Below are positions 34,758 through 43,317 of a stretch of DNA of 64,000 nt, in pieces (the stretch's first letter is position 1; every line of letters starts with the position of its first letter). The notes below the pieces were generated by a model, which had not been told where the DNA came from, searched no databases, and saw nothing but the letters and a program-made list of their open reading frames with translations. Made by a program: the position numbers and the translations under genes. Origin of the DNA: Brevibacillus laterosporus (lineage in GTDB: Bacteria; Bacillota; Bacilli; Brevibacillales; Brevibacillaceae); assembly GCA_007833815.1 (NCBI GenBank), contig CP033464.1:4830001-4894000 (forward strand), given 5' to 3'.

Positions 34758-35207
34758 TTAGTATCCTTTAGTTTTGATCAATTGAGTATTTCCCACAACT
34801 TCAAACCCTAATCTTGTGTAATAGTTAAACACCCTCTTATTGGAAGGATTTGTTTCTAGCTGAAGGGCTACGATATTATCCATTTTCTCTATACAATTAA
34901 GAAAATAAGCACCTATCCCTCTACTTCTAGAATCTTCTTTAACGTATAACTCATCTATGAATAGAATGTTTCCACCATACTCGTTACTCCAAAAGTAAGC
35001 CAGTATTGAATATCCGATAATTTCATTGTTGTTTAATAAAATGATAATCCGAACCTTTTGTGGATTTTTTTTACACTCGTTAATAGTAGCGTTTACTTTC
35101 GTACGGTTCATTGGTTGACCTTCAAGATCTTTGCTATAGAGGGAACTTACCATTTCAAGAAATTCATTATAGTCAGCATCCAAATAATCCCTTACCTTTA
35201 TATCCAT
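34758..35207 (-). CDS. GNAT-family N-acetyltransferase
   Basis: 149 aa. Acetyl-CoA-binding motif A is ELYVKEDSRSRGIGAYFLNCIEK (R-x-x-G-x-G near residues 98-103), with strand 4 IILLNNNEIIGYSILAYF before it and YYTRLGFEVVG (motif B) after. The substrate is unknown. ATG 35207 follows AGGTGATAT. The closest comparisons are small general acetyltransferases; nothing nearby suggests a target. Confidence 0.88.
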   Translation of the reverse strand: MDIKVRDYLDADYNEFLEMVSSLYSKDLEGQPMNRTKVNATINECKKNPQKVRIIILLNNNEIIGYSILAYFWSNEYGGNILFIDELYVKEDSRSRGIGAYFLNCIEKMDNIVALQLETNPSNKRVFNYYTRLGFEVVGNTQLIKTKGY

Positions 35208-35377
35208 CTCTATATCACCTGTCTAATTTTTAAAAATTGTACCATATGAGGGTGCACTTCAAGAAAGCGCAGGGTTTTTATTAGTTTCTTAGTCGTAATT
35301 GTAGCATGTACGGATACAGACACTGATTTCCGAGGTATAGCGAGCTTAGGAGACAAGTGTGGCCACCTCTATAAAAA

Positions 35378-35884
35378 TCACAATTTGCGTATAAATTCTT
35401 TTACTTTCCACTTGCCGTTTTCTTTCACTAAAATAATTTGACCATATCTTAGTCTTTCTATGTTCATTGATTCCATATTTAGTTCACTCTCTGCCTGTTT
35501 TTTAAATATCATCGCACCTACAATAAAGGTGTTATTTTGTCCCTCACCATCATCTGATAGACTCAAAACAATCTCATTTCCTTTATCCAATTCACCATTC
35601 TTAATAATCCATTCTTGAGCTGTTTTCACTTTTTCTACCTGATTCTTATCTTCAATTTTTAATACTGGTAGCGCTGGCCCAATCTCTTTGAAAATGGAGT
35701 CAATATCATCTACATATCTTTTCATGATGTTCTTTCTTACTTCCGCGTCTGTCTCGCTTGGGTTTTCAATTTCGGCAATCTTAGCTGTTGAATTGGCTGA
35801 ACTTGTTTCTTTTGAATTCGAGAAATAAAACGTACTACCTACGATTGAGGCACCCACTATAAAACTGATTACGATTTTTTTCAT
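35378..35884 (-). CDS. Exported protein of unknown function, 168 aa
   Basis: Residues 1-24 are a signal sequence or anchor (MKKIVISFIVGASIVGSTFY). The remainder is a charged alpha/beta domain ending VKENGKWKVKEFIRKL, reminiscent of the nuclear transport factor-like C-terminal strand pattern but too short to assign. It starts at ATG 35884 with AGGAGG 7 nt upstream. It stands 66 bp downstream of the amidase-domain gene on the same strand and may be cotranscribed. Confidence 0.7.
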   Translation of the reverse strand: MKKIVISFIVGASIVGSTFYFSNSKETSSANSTAKIAEIENPSETDAEVRKNIMKRYVDDIDSIFKEIGPALPVLKIEDKNQVEKVKTAQEWIIKNGELDKGNEIVLSLSDDGEGQNNTFIVGAMIFKKQAESELNMESMNIERLRYGQIILVKENGKWKVKEFIRKL

Positions 35885-35950
35885 TTGCTATCCTCCTAAA
35901 GAAGTATAGTGTCAAGATTAATCTTGACACTACTTATCCTCTTATTTATT

Positions 35951-37171
35951 TTATTCTTCTTCATTCCACTTGTTACCATAGATTAGCATGAATTCCATAT
36001 CTAATTTTGATGGGCTTGCTCCCCCATACAATGCCTTTAAATTCTTATTTTTTTGATTATTGGTATGTGCACTGATGTAGATTTCTTCATAATCTGTTTT
36101 ATCATTGTTATTATCATCATCAACTCGTGTTACGAACATCACATGTCCAGGTACATATATGAAGTCTCCAGCCTCGATCAACTTTGGTGAAGAGGATGCG
36201 CCTCCTTGGATACCATAATCATCATTGCTGTCATTTCTAGTAATAAACTTATAAAAATATTTTGTCCCTGTCCAATTCCAAGTAGAAGTTTCTCCTTTTT
36301 TATTGGCCCACCAATCGCTTCTCATAGGGTAATCCTTTGTAGAACTATCTCTACCACCTAGTCCATACCAGATTGCTTGAGAAACAAAGTTTTGGCAATC
36401 TGTGTCTCCATAGGCTTTGAATTGGCTGTTATTGTAATTGGACGTTGAGGTAGTATTGCTACTATCCGTATACTTTTTAGCATAGTATACAGCGTCTTCT
36501 CGATCAGATGCGCTGTAACCGTCCCATCTATCCCCAGGAATTTTAAACATTGATACCTCACCTGTTCGTTCAATTTTTGCTCGTTTTTCCGCCCACGTTT
36601 GTGGAATATTCTCTTCCTTAGTTTGTTCTAAAGAAACAGTTTCCTTTCCTAGGCGTTTGAAATCAGTACCGACATCGAATAATTCTTTTAAGTTATCCAT
36701 ATATTCGTCCTTAACAATGAGCCATTCACCATTTTGATTTATCAATTCTACCTTATGGTCAATCTCATTTTCGAAAGTATCCTTGAGAAAAGAGTATTCA
36801 ATATTTTGGGTAAGTGACAATGTGACATTGGCTGTATCCCCCTTAACCTCAATATTTTTGATATCTATTTTATTTTTAAAGCCATTGATTTTAGTACCAT
36901 CTTCATTATGTGAGTCGATCAAAAATTTTGCTCGTTCGATTTCATAATCCACTATTTCTTGCACTTCTTTGTTGTCATTGTCAAACATATTTCGGAGGTC
37001 TTGTAGGCTGTCTTTATCTTTATTTTCGATAGAGGAGAGCTCTGTATCAAAATAAGATTGTAATTGGGATGTAATCTTATTTTCATCTGATTGCTTATTG
37101 GAACTTGCTAGAGACGTGACTGGAGATAGAGCAAGTCCTAAAACTGAAAGAAATAAAATACTTTTCTTCAT
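35951..37171 (-). CDS. Secreted putative amidase-domain protein (Amidase_6)
   Basis: 406 aa. Signal peptide (1-22, MKKSILFLSVLGLALSPVTS LA), a central NTF2-like or helical region (about 28-190), then the C-terminal Amidase_6/CHAP-like domain (about 215-400). The catalytic block is GDTDCQNFVSQAIWYGLGG (Cys near residue 259), and the His partner is in GHVMFVTRV. Domain members may hydrolyse peptide or glutamyl bonds at the cell surface. ATG 37171 has GGGGG upstream. The adjacent exported gene (35378) may form a pair with it. Confidence 0.85.
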   Translation of the reverse strand: MKKSILFLSVLGLALSPVTSLASSNKQSDENKITSQLQSYFDTELSSIENKDKDSLQDLRNMFDNDNKEVQEIVDYEIERAKFLIDSHNEDGTKINGFKNKIDIKNIEVKGDTANVTLSLTQNIEYSFLKDTFENEIDHKVELINQNGEWLIVKDEYMDNLKELFDVGTDFKRLGKETVSLEQTKEENIPQTWAEKRAKIERTGEVSMFKIPGDRWDGYSASDREDAVYYAKKYTDSSNTTSTSNYNNSQFKAYGDTDCQNFVSQAIWYGLGGRDSSTKDYPMRSDWWANKKGETSTWNWTGTKYFYKFITRNDSNDDYGIQGGASSSPKLIEAGDFIYVPGHVMFVTRVDDDNNNDKTDYEEIYISAHTNNQKNKNLKALYGGASPSKLDMEFMLIYGNKWNEEE

Positions 37172-38063
37172 AAAAAATCCCCCTTAAACATTTGTTATTT
37201 TCTGAATTTTAAACTCCTTAACAGTCCTACTTTGATAACAGTTGGACGTTCTGAAAACAATCACCTTCCTTTTTATGTATAATTATTCTAATTATTACTA
37301 TAAACCATTCTACAAAAAAACCTATACTTAGAAAAACGGTAAAAAACAGCACTCTCTCTCGTTTAGAAAGTGCTGGGTTTATTTCAACTTCCTGCTCCAT
37401 GATTGTATGCAATCACTGCACTAGCCTCTTTACCTATCTCCATTATTAACACACCTGCTCCATGTTCGTATTGTATAATTTTTTGATTCAACAGGTTATG
37501 CAACTAAACAGTCCAAAGATCATTCACACCGAAAGTAAAAAGACCTTTGTTGCTATAGAATTTAAGATAAAATATAAGGAATTGATATTAGGAAGCAGGA
37601 GGGGGTTGCAAAGAAGTCAGAAATTGGTCTTACAATGACTTCCTGACTTCTTCAAAGCTTGTTACGAAAAAGGATAGGTTTTATGGTTTCCCACTCCGAA
37701 TGGGTGCACCTTCCCTACTAAAGGAATATATGTTCTTCATTATACTGTAGGGAAAGGTAAAATTCCCCTCTATCTCAAAACACAGACTTTCTAGGCTTCT
37801 ATCATGAACTATGAACTGATGAAATCATGTATAAAACGACTAATACAAGATACATCGTTAGGGGATTTAGTGCCTGGTGGAATTAAGTAGAAGTCCTTTT
37901 CTATCAATCTTTTACTGTTTGCGCCTACTTTTATATTAGTCAGTAACAATCTGACGAAGATTCGCCTCATCCAACCCTCACTCCCCTTCACCATGTAAAC
38001 GAATCACCCCCACTAAAATGTGACAACTAGCTACCTGTTTTTTTACATATTGTTTTGATTTTA
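37172..38063. other. ORF-poor region with several hairpins
   Basis: A minus-strand terminator-like hairpin lies at 37341-37375 (CAGCACT/AGTGCTG followed by TTTTTT on the minus strand) without an evident gene before it. AAGAAGTCAG/CTGACTTCTT (37611-37620, 37643-37652) and a CCTTCCCTAC-type repeat (37709-37719, 37747-37758) are further hairpins. A 61-aa minus frame (37809-37994) has an SD-like GGGGGTGAT 8 nt before its ATG; it starts MVKGSEGWMRRIF and has no recognised family. Confidence 0.35.
37341..37375 (-). terminator. Minus-strand terminator without an assigned gene
   Basis: CAGCACT (37347-37353) / AGTGCTG (37369-37375). On the minus strand the stem is followed by six T residues. Confidence 0.55.
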
Positions 38064-38092
38064 TTGTAAACGACTGGGTACTGTGCTAAAAT
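38064..38092 (+). promoter_or_regulatory. Strong promoter of the macrolide phosphotransferase leader
   Basis: TTGTAA (38064-38069), 17-bp spacer, TAAAAT (38087-38092) with TG in extended -10 position. Transcription should begin near 38099, about 380 nt before the resistance gene. Confidence 0.65.
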
Positions 38093-38123
38093 CGGGTTAC
38101 TTTATAGGAACGGAGGGTTATGT

Positions 38124-38171
38124 GTGGCAAATCAATATATCCGAATGAGAATTTTGTACACTACAATTTAA
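38124..38171 (+). CDS. Candidate leader peptide with R-x-R motif (15 aa)
   Basis: GTG 38124 gives MANQYIRMRILYTTI. GGAGG (38112-38116) is 7 nt upstream. Residues 7-9 are Arg-Met-Arg, a '+x+' motif at nearly the position where macrolides stall ribosomes on ErmDL-type leaders. ATG 38120 in another frame gives a 26-aa peptide (MCGKSIYPNENF..., stop 38198-38200) with a shorter 3-nt spacing. Either could be translated. Between them and the phosphotransferase lie two terminators. Confidence 0.4.
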   Translation: MANQYIRMRILYTTI

Positions 38172-38252
38172 TAGTGCTCAAAGCCTCTGCCTGTGAGTAG
38201 AGCAATCGGGATTGGTCTGCCTTACAAGAAAACCCTATTTAGTCATATGCTG

Positions 38253-38285
38253 AAAGAGGGAGGGACGCATCTGCCCTCTTTTTTT
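38253..38285 (+). terminator. First leader terminator upstream of mph
   Basis: AAAGAGGG (38253-38260) / CCCTCTTT (38274-38281) ending in a T run. Upstream CCTCT (38184-38188) can pair with AGAGG in its 5' arm, and AACCCT (38231-38236) with AGGGTT (38114-38119) at the leader SD, giving possible alternative folds. Confidence 0.65.
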
Positions 38286-38398
38286 GTATGCCTTCTTTCT
38301 ACTGTCGCTCATCATGGACAAATAATCGTTACGCATATCTATCTATTTTCGATTCCATGACCAAGGGATTTTTTTGCGATCTCCTTTTCCAATTATCG

Positions 38399-38427
38399 AA
38401 ACACAGGCAACGAGTCTGTGTTTTTTT
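38399..38427 (+). terminator. Second leader terminator upstream of mph
   Basis: AAACACAG / CTGTGTTT (38399-38406, 38416-38423), 9-nt loop, seven T residues. It ends 53 nt before the mph start codon, with no gene in between. Confidence 0.7.
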
Positions 38428-38479
38428 GTTGTCCAGTCTAGTGAAACACCATTCTATGTAAACAAAGGGTGCATAATCT

Positions 38480-39394
38480 ATGACATCTGATCAAGAAATG
38501 CTAACCATCGCCAGGAAAAATGGTCTCATATTACAGGATACTCAGGTGGAAATAAATGAATCAGGGATGGACTTCCGTGTGGCATTCGCGAAAGATGAGG
38601 AAGGCATTTCATGGGTGTTACGCCAACCTAGACGTCAGGATGTATACAAACGTGCCGTCAATGAACACCATGTTTTGAAGCTGGTACAGAACCACCTTCC
38701 CGTCGAGATACCGAATTGGCGAATTTTCACAGAGGAGATAATCGCCTATCCGAAATTGCGTGGAATTCCAGCCGCTACGATGGATATAGAAGCAAAAGCA
38801 TATAAGTTCCAAATCGACCATCAAGCACTCCCTGCTTCTTTCATCGATTCATTAGCCAGCACACTCGCCGCCTTACATGGGATTGATCATGAACAAGCAT
38901 CGTCAGCCGGCATACGTATTCAGAATCCATCCGAAGCAAGGGAATCAATGATCAAGAGAATGGATCAGATACAATGTGAGCTAGGTGTTTCCGAAGCTCT
39001 GTGGGAGCGGTGGCAAAAATGGACTTCTGACGATACGTACTGGCCACAGCATTCTGTCCTCGTACACGGAGATTTGCACCCACCACATATTTTGATTGAC
39101 ATTGACAACCGTGTAAGTGGTCTATTGGATTGGACAGAGGCTGAGGTTTCTAATCCAGCAACAGACTTTGTACTGTATTACGCCATTTTTGGAGAGATTG
39201 CGCTTGATGCCCTACTCAAAAAATACCATGCCGCGGGAGGGCGAATTTGGCCACGAATGCGTGAACATATCATCGAACAATGGGCAGCCTATCCTGTCTT
39301 GATTGCCATGTTTGCGTTAACGACCGGAAAAAAAGAGGATATAGAGATGGCTCAAGTAGCACTCGGAGTACTTCCATCAGAAGAAAAGTCTTAA
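38480..39394 (+). CDS. mph: Macrolide 2'-phosphotransferase (Mph family)
   Basis: 304 aa. Inactivates macrolides by phosphorylating the 2'-OH of the desosamine sugar using GTP. The kinase-like fold is visible: WVLRQPRRQDVY (nucleotide-binding Lys/Arg region), VHGDLHPPHILID (catalytic loop with the HGDL Asp) and GLLDWTEAEVSNPATDF (metal-binding Asp), with IAYPKLRGIPA typical of Mph rather than aminoglycoside kinases. Mph subtype cannot be fixed by eye. ATG 38480 follows AAAGGGTG by 8 nt. It is alone on its strand and preceded by an attenuator-like leader. Confidence 0.88.
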   Translation: MTSDQEMLTIARKNGLILQDTQVEINESGMDFRVAFAKDEEGISWVLRQPRRQDVYKRAVNEHHVLKLVQNHLPVEIPNWRIFTEEIIAYPKLRGIPAATMDIEAKAYKFQIDHQALPASFIDSLASTLAALHGIDHEQASSAGIRIQNPSEARESMIKRMDQIQCELGVSEALWERWQKWTSDDTYWPQHSVLVHGDLHPPHILIDIDNRVSGLLDWTEAEVSNPATDFVLYYAIFGEIALDALLKKYHAAGGRIWPRMREHIIEQWAAYPVLIAMFALTTGKKEDIEMAQVALGVLPSEEKS

Positions 39395-39486
39395 ATTAAA
39401 ACGTTGTGAATGTCTACCCTCTGGCGTTGGCAAATCCCGCGTTTCAGAAAAATAACCGTCCATAAAATTTTATACGGTCCGCTCAT

Positions 39487-39531
39487 AAAAAAAAAGAACC
39501 AGTCTACCCTTATACGGGTTTAGACTGGTTC
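39487..39531 (-). terminator. Terminator of the DUF1499 gene
   Basis: GAACCAGTCTA (39496-39506) / TAGACTGGTTC (39521-39531) with nine T residues on the minus strand. Confidence 0.85.
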
Positions 39532-39965
39532 TATGTTTGTAGCAATCTTTTTTGAAACAGATCATGAGCCTGATACTCATCTTCCACTTGAGAGGACAAC
39601 GATGCGTGCAAGGCACCAAAAAAATGAGAAACATGCCGATAACAGGCCCCAAGATCACCCATACAGGAGCGTTTTGCTGATAAAACATCAATGGTACTTT
39701 TGCCTGTAAACAAGGAGTAGACAGAGATAACCACATCATATTGGTGAAACCATTCGGTTGTCTCCAACATGATTTCCCCTCGTTCTGCATCTAAATGAAT
39801 GATCTGCCACTTAGGCAAATAATGTTCCACGGTCCAAAGTACAATCAGTACTAGCTCAGTCTGATCCATCTCGTAATAACGCGTGGCTAACATGGGGTCC
39901 CAAGCCTGTTCATATGTTTCTTCCTGCGTTCGCCACAAGCCAGTGATAATGCGTAAAAAAGACAT
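39531..39965 (-). CDS. DUF1499-like protein, 144 aa
   Basis: The C-terminal half contains VISVYSLFTGKSTIDVLSAK and GDLGACYRHVSHFFGALHA, matching the DUF1499 signature (xxDVRSxSRxGxxDLGxNxxRI). The N-terminal half has a helix and strands (LVLIVLWTVEHYLPKWQIIHL) without a signal peptide. ATG 39965 is preceded by AGGAG. The role is unknown; members occur in many bacteria and plastids. Neighbours give no hint. Confidence 0.72.
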   Translation of the reverse strand: MSFLRIITGLWRTQEETYEQAWDPMLATRYYEMDQTELVLIVLWTVEHYLPKWQIIHLDAERGEIMLETTEWFHQYDVVISVYSLFTGKSTIDVLSAKRSCMGDLGACYRHVSHFFGALHASLSSQVEDEYQAHDLFQKRLLQT

Positions 39966-40186
39966 GTTGCCCTGCTCCTCTTTCCATCGTGCTGTAGATA
40001 CTAAGAATCATCATAGTGAAAAAAGAATCTTTCGCCAACTACTTCCGTTAAATGACGCAACTTTGCCACAATTAAAAACGCTTTCATCATGTGAATGTAA
40101 GTGCGCAACTATTCTTTTTCTATTTCGTCTTATATATGTAATCATTTACCATCAAATTTCCTATCAAACAGGGGGTTTTTCTTTTC

Positions 40187-41695
40187 ATGAAAAAATGGCT
40201 TTTCATACTCATGAGTAGTACGTTCTTATGTGGTTTCTCCCTAGTTCAACCCATATTTGCCCACACAGCTATGAACACGTCCATACTTGCAAGACAAGCA
40301 CCAAGCGATGCAAATACGCAACAGAATAATCCTTTCGTGCCTAAGCCTGATCTAAGCAAACAGGACGTATGGATTCAGCTCAACAGCGAGCCACGAATTC
40401 ACTCTCCGCTGCAATCCCTGGTTTCGCCCAATGAGCAGGAATACACCCTGTTTTTCCGTGAAACGATGGAAAGACAATCTGTAGAAGATGCTTTACGTAA
40501 AAATGTGGTGACAGATACGGAGGCCATACCCACTAGCCTTTCCTTTAGTTGGGTCAGCGATGTTGAGCTAAAAGTAGGGGCTAAGCAGGAGCAAGAGCTA
40601 GATAAATCCGACGCCTTTGCTGAATATCAATTACAACCAGTAGGTGCTAAAACGAAAAGCGGACACGTGTTAACAAACGAACAATTTCTTAAGCTCCACC
40701 TGAAATCTCCAGAACAGATGTATAAATTATCTCTTATTGACAATAAAGTGACCGTACTAACAGAGTTTACAGATGCTCCAGCTAGCATGACACTCATCGG
40801 CTTGGAAAAAAGATTTTTGTTAAAAGAACGATTTTTAGACTATTGCTATTGTGACGGTCCACTTCGCAAACTGGGCTCCATCTACGATATCAATACAAAA
40901 ACTACGCAACAATACCCGATCCCTCTGGATACTACTTATATAGGAAAAGGTGACTTCATTGCAGATACACGCGGGTTCTTTTATGAAACACCCAAAACAT
41001 CCTTAGAGAAATATGTACCCAAAAATATGACTGCTCATCGCATTCAATTACCAGAATACGTACACGGAGCTAGTTTTACTAAAGATTATCAAAAGATTTT
41101 GCTGGCTTTGGGAACCGAACGACAAGTAGAGAATTTCGATCTGGGAATCTATGATCTAAAAACCAAGAAACTAACAAAACAGTCTAAAGCCCTTCTAGGA
41201 ACTCCTGCCATAAGCTCTGTTTCAGATAGTTATCTTCCCATCACTTTTGAAGACTTAGGAAATATCGTTCTTGTATATATGAACGGATTGACTCCCAATA
41301 AAGAGTATCGGGAACTCCCCTTAATCTTTGACTGGAAAACCCAAAAAACTCATACATGGATGACTTCAGAAGAGGTTGACTTCCCCTCCTTCCAAGTATC
41401 GGATGATGGTACGTATAAGTATTTCTATTATCCAAGCAGTGTGACAAAAGATGATAAACCACTTGCACAGAACCTGCCAGAAAAAATAAAACACGCCATA
41501 TGGCTACCTAATACAACTACTCTTGCTTTCTTAATCAATGTCAATATGGACACGGAGAAAGAAAGTAGCTATGCTGTTGTATTACATGACGTCGATCAAA
41601 ATAAGAGTGTTACCCTGCCAGAACGCTTCAAATTGTCCCATCAAATCCAGGCTAGCCCTGACGGTAAAGAAGTGTACATGGCGGGACGTAAGTAA
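40187..41695 (+). CDS. Secreted propeller-like protein, 502 aa
   Basis: Signal peptide in residues 1-25 (MKKWLFILMSSTFLCGFSLV, then QPIFA). An N-terminal beta domain (about 55-180, EPRIHSPLQSLVSPNEQEYT) precedes a propeller-like series with 'YDIxTKTT', 'IYDLKTKKLTK' and 'FDWKTQKTHTW' strands, similar to proteins at 19301 and 32906. It ends SPDGKEVYMAGRK, a PD40 blade. ATG 40187 has CAGGGGG 13 nt upstream. No catalytic motif is seen; a cell-surface binding or stress-related role is a guess. Confidence 0.75.
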   Translation: MKKWLFILMSSTFLCGFSLVQPIFAHTAMNTSILARQAPSDANTQQNNPFVPKPDLSKQDVWIQLNSEPRIHSPLQSLVSPNEQEYTLFFRETMERQSVEDALRKNVVTDTEAIPTSLSFSWVSDVELKVGAKQEQELDKSDAFAEYQLQPVGAKTKSGHVLTNEQFLKLHLKSPEQMYKLSLIDNKVTVLTEFTDAPASMTLIGLEKRFLLKERFLDYCYCDGPLRKLGSIYDINTKTTQQYPIPLDTTYIGKGDFIADTRGFFYETPKTSLEKYVPKNMTAHRIQLPEYVHGASFTKDYQKILLALGTERQVENFDLGIYDLKTKKLTKQSKALLGTPAISSVSDSYLPITFEDLGNIVLVYMNGLTPNKEYRELPLIFDWKTQKTHTWMTSEEVDFPSFQVSDDGTYKYFYYPSSVTKDDKPLAQNLPEKIKHAIWLPNTTTLAFLINVNMDTEKESSYAVVLHDVDQNKSVTLPERFKLSHQIQASPDGKEVYMAGRK

Positions 41696-41852
41696 ATCTT
41701 TCAGAGCCTTCAGCATCAAGAAAGAGCCACAATCTATTTTCACGTACACATAAGACCGGGTAGTAATTCTGTATCATTCCGAAAACAGCCTGGACGTTTC
41801 CCGTGAAACCTTTTCAGACGAAATCTCGTATCTTCCAATAGAGGTGATAATT

Positions 41853-43139
41853 ATGGATAAACGATTGCAAGAAATTATTAATGCTACAAGCGAAAAATTT
41901 GGTCTGCAAGCATATCACTTACATACCAGCCGTTTATATACAACCGTGGATACTATTCGTGGTACAACCTATCAATTAAGCATGGAATGGTTTGTAAATG
42001 GGGTGACAGAACGTACGGAGGAAGACCTGAATCCATCTGGTACAGCCGTAATTGAATATGATATTAGCTCCAAACGCTATAATAGTGTCATTTTTGTCGG
42101 GGGAGAAACATTTGCAACGAGTTCCTCACGCTTTGCTACTATTTCAGAAGTAATTGAGTGGATAGAAAAAGAAACAGGACTTCGCCATAAAGAGCAGTTC
42201 ATTCTAAATGGACGGAAACAGCCATCTACCACCTACAATTTTATCGCCTGCCATAACGGAATTCCTCTTTCTCCAGGGGGAATGATCACCGTAGCACATA
42301 ATGATGCGGGGCAACTTATTGATTTTTCAGTAAGTAGGTCGTTTCCTGTAAAAGAAACGATTAAAGAAGAACCGTATACACTTACCCTAGATGCGGATGT
42401 GCTACGAATCGCAGACGAACAAATCAGCTTAATCGAGTTCCCCTCAACGGAGGAAAATAAATGGGTGCCGGCATATGCACTCGAAGAGATTTATATCACT
42501 AATGATCTATCAGCAACATATCCCTTTGAATTTTTAGTAGATAATCGTTTTCGATTGGATATCGATCACATATTTCAATGGAAAACACCATTAACGCTTA
42601 CCTATGAGGAACAAAAACTTTCCCTGTTTCAGAACCAAGAGGAAGTGACGGCTGAACAAGCCTTCTCTAACGAATCACATCCAGATATGCTGCCAATCAC
42701 ATTGGATGAGCAGCAACAAGCCATTCATGCGATATCAGACTTTTTACGTTCTATCTATCCAACAGAGTCTGGACGCTGGAGACTAACCTATCTGTATCGG
42801 CAAAATAACTATATCCAAGCAGTGCTCCGACCTGTTTCTAGCACCAAAGTGATATCAGGTAAAATCGTCGTGTTCCTAGATTCTAAACAGCTACAAATCG
42901 TTTCCTATTTCGATAATCAGTTTTTTTGGAAAGAGGTATACGAGAATCTAGAGCAAGCTGAACCTATTACAATTGAAAAAGAAATCGCCTTCGAGAAACT
43001 GAAACAGCATATCACTTTAACACCTATGTATGTATTACATCCAGACGGAACCCATTATGTATTGTGCGGAAAACTAGATTGCGACTATGGAGTGCTAGCA
43101 TCAAGCGGAGATGTGATTTTGTTAGATTCCATCGAGTAG
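41853..43139 (+). CDS. Protein of unknown function, YcdB/YcdC-like, 428 aa
   Basis: No signal peptide. Two similar halves of alternating strands and helices are visible (IEYDISSKRYNSVIFVGGET, then IVVFLDSKQLQIVSYFDN). The layout resembles the YcdB/YcdC (DUF4901) repeats of Bacillus, a tentative comparison. ATG 41853 follows GAGGTG by 6 nt, so the GTG at 41844 is not used. It follows the exported 502-aa gene by 157 bp on the same strand. Confidence 0.6.
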   Translation: MDKRLQEIINATSEKFGLQAYHLHTSRLYTTVDTIRGTTYQLSMEWFVNGVTERTEEDLNPSGTAVIEYDISSKRYNSVIFVGGETFATSSSRFATISEVIEWIEKETGLRHKEQFILNGRKQPSTTYNFIACHNGIPLSPGGMITVAHNDAGQLIDFSVSRSFPVKETIKEEPYTLTLDADVLRIADEQISLIEFPSTEENKWVPAYALEEIYITNDLSATYPFEFLVDNRFRLDIDHIFQWKTPLTLTYEEQKLSLFQNQEEVTAEQAFSNESHPDMLPITLDEQQQAIHAISDFLRSIYPTESGRWRLTYLYRQNNYIQAVLRPVSSTKVISGKIVVFLDSKQLQIVSYFDNQFFWKEVYENLEQAEPITIEKEIAFEKLKQHITLTPMYVLHPDGTHYVLCGKLDCDYGVLASSGDVILLDSIE

Positions 43140-43194
43140 TAGAAAGATACCCTCGATTCACGTTATTTAAACCAGTTTCTGGAAAAATAAGAGT

Positions 43195-43237
43195 AACCCC
43201 CTCTTTCTTCTATATTAAAGAAGCAAAAGGGGGTTTT
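43195..43237. terminator. Terminator between the YcdB-like gene and recG
   Basis: AACCCCCT (43195-43202) / AGGGGGTT (43228-43235) with an inner CTTC/GAAG pairing and a T run. It can serve both convergent genes. Confidence 0.75.
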
Positions 43238-43317
43238 CCATGTATGCACTAATAAGCACAGGTTCCTGTTCGGTATATGTTTTTCGAACGGATCCCTAGA
43301 CGAAGGTGGCAGTCCAC

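Noticed and set aside
38095-38290. 6S RNA, SRP RNA or T-box instead of an attenuator
   Set aside because: No SRP tetraloop motif, no T-box GGTGG motif and no recognisable 6S pairing; proximity to a resistance gene makes an attenuator more likely.
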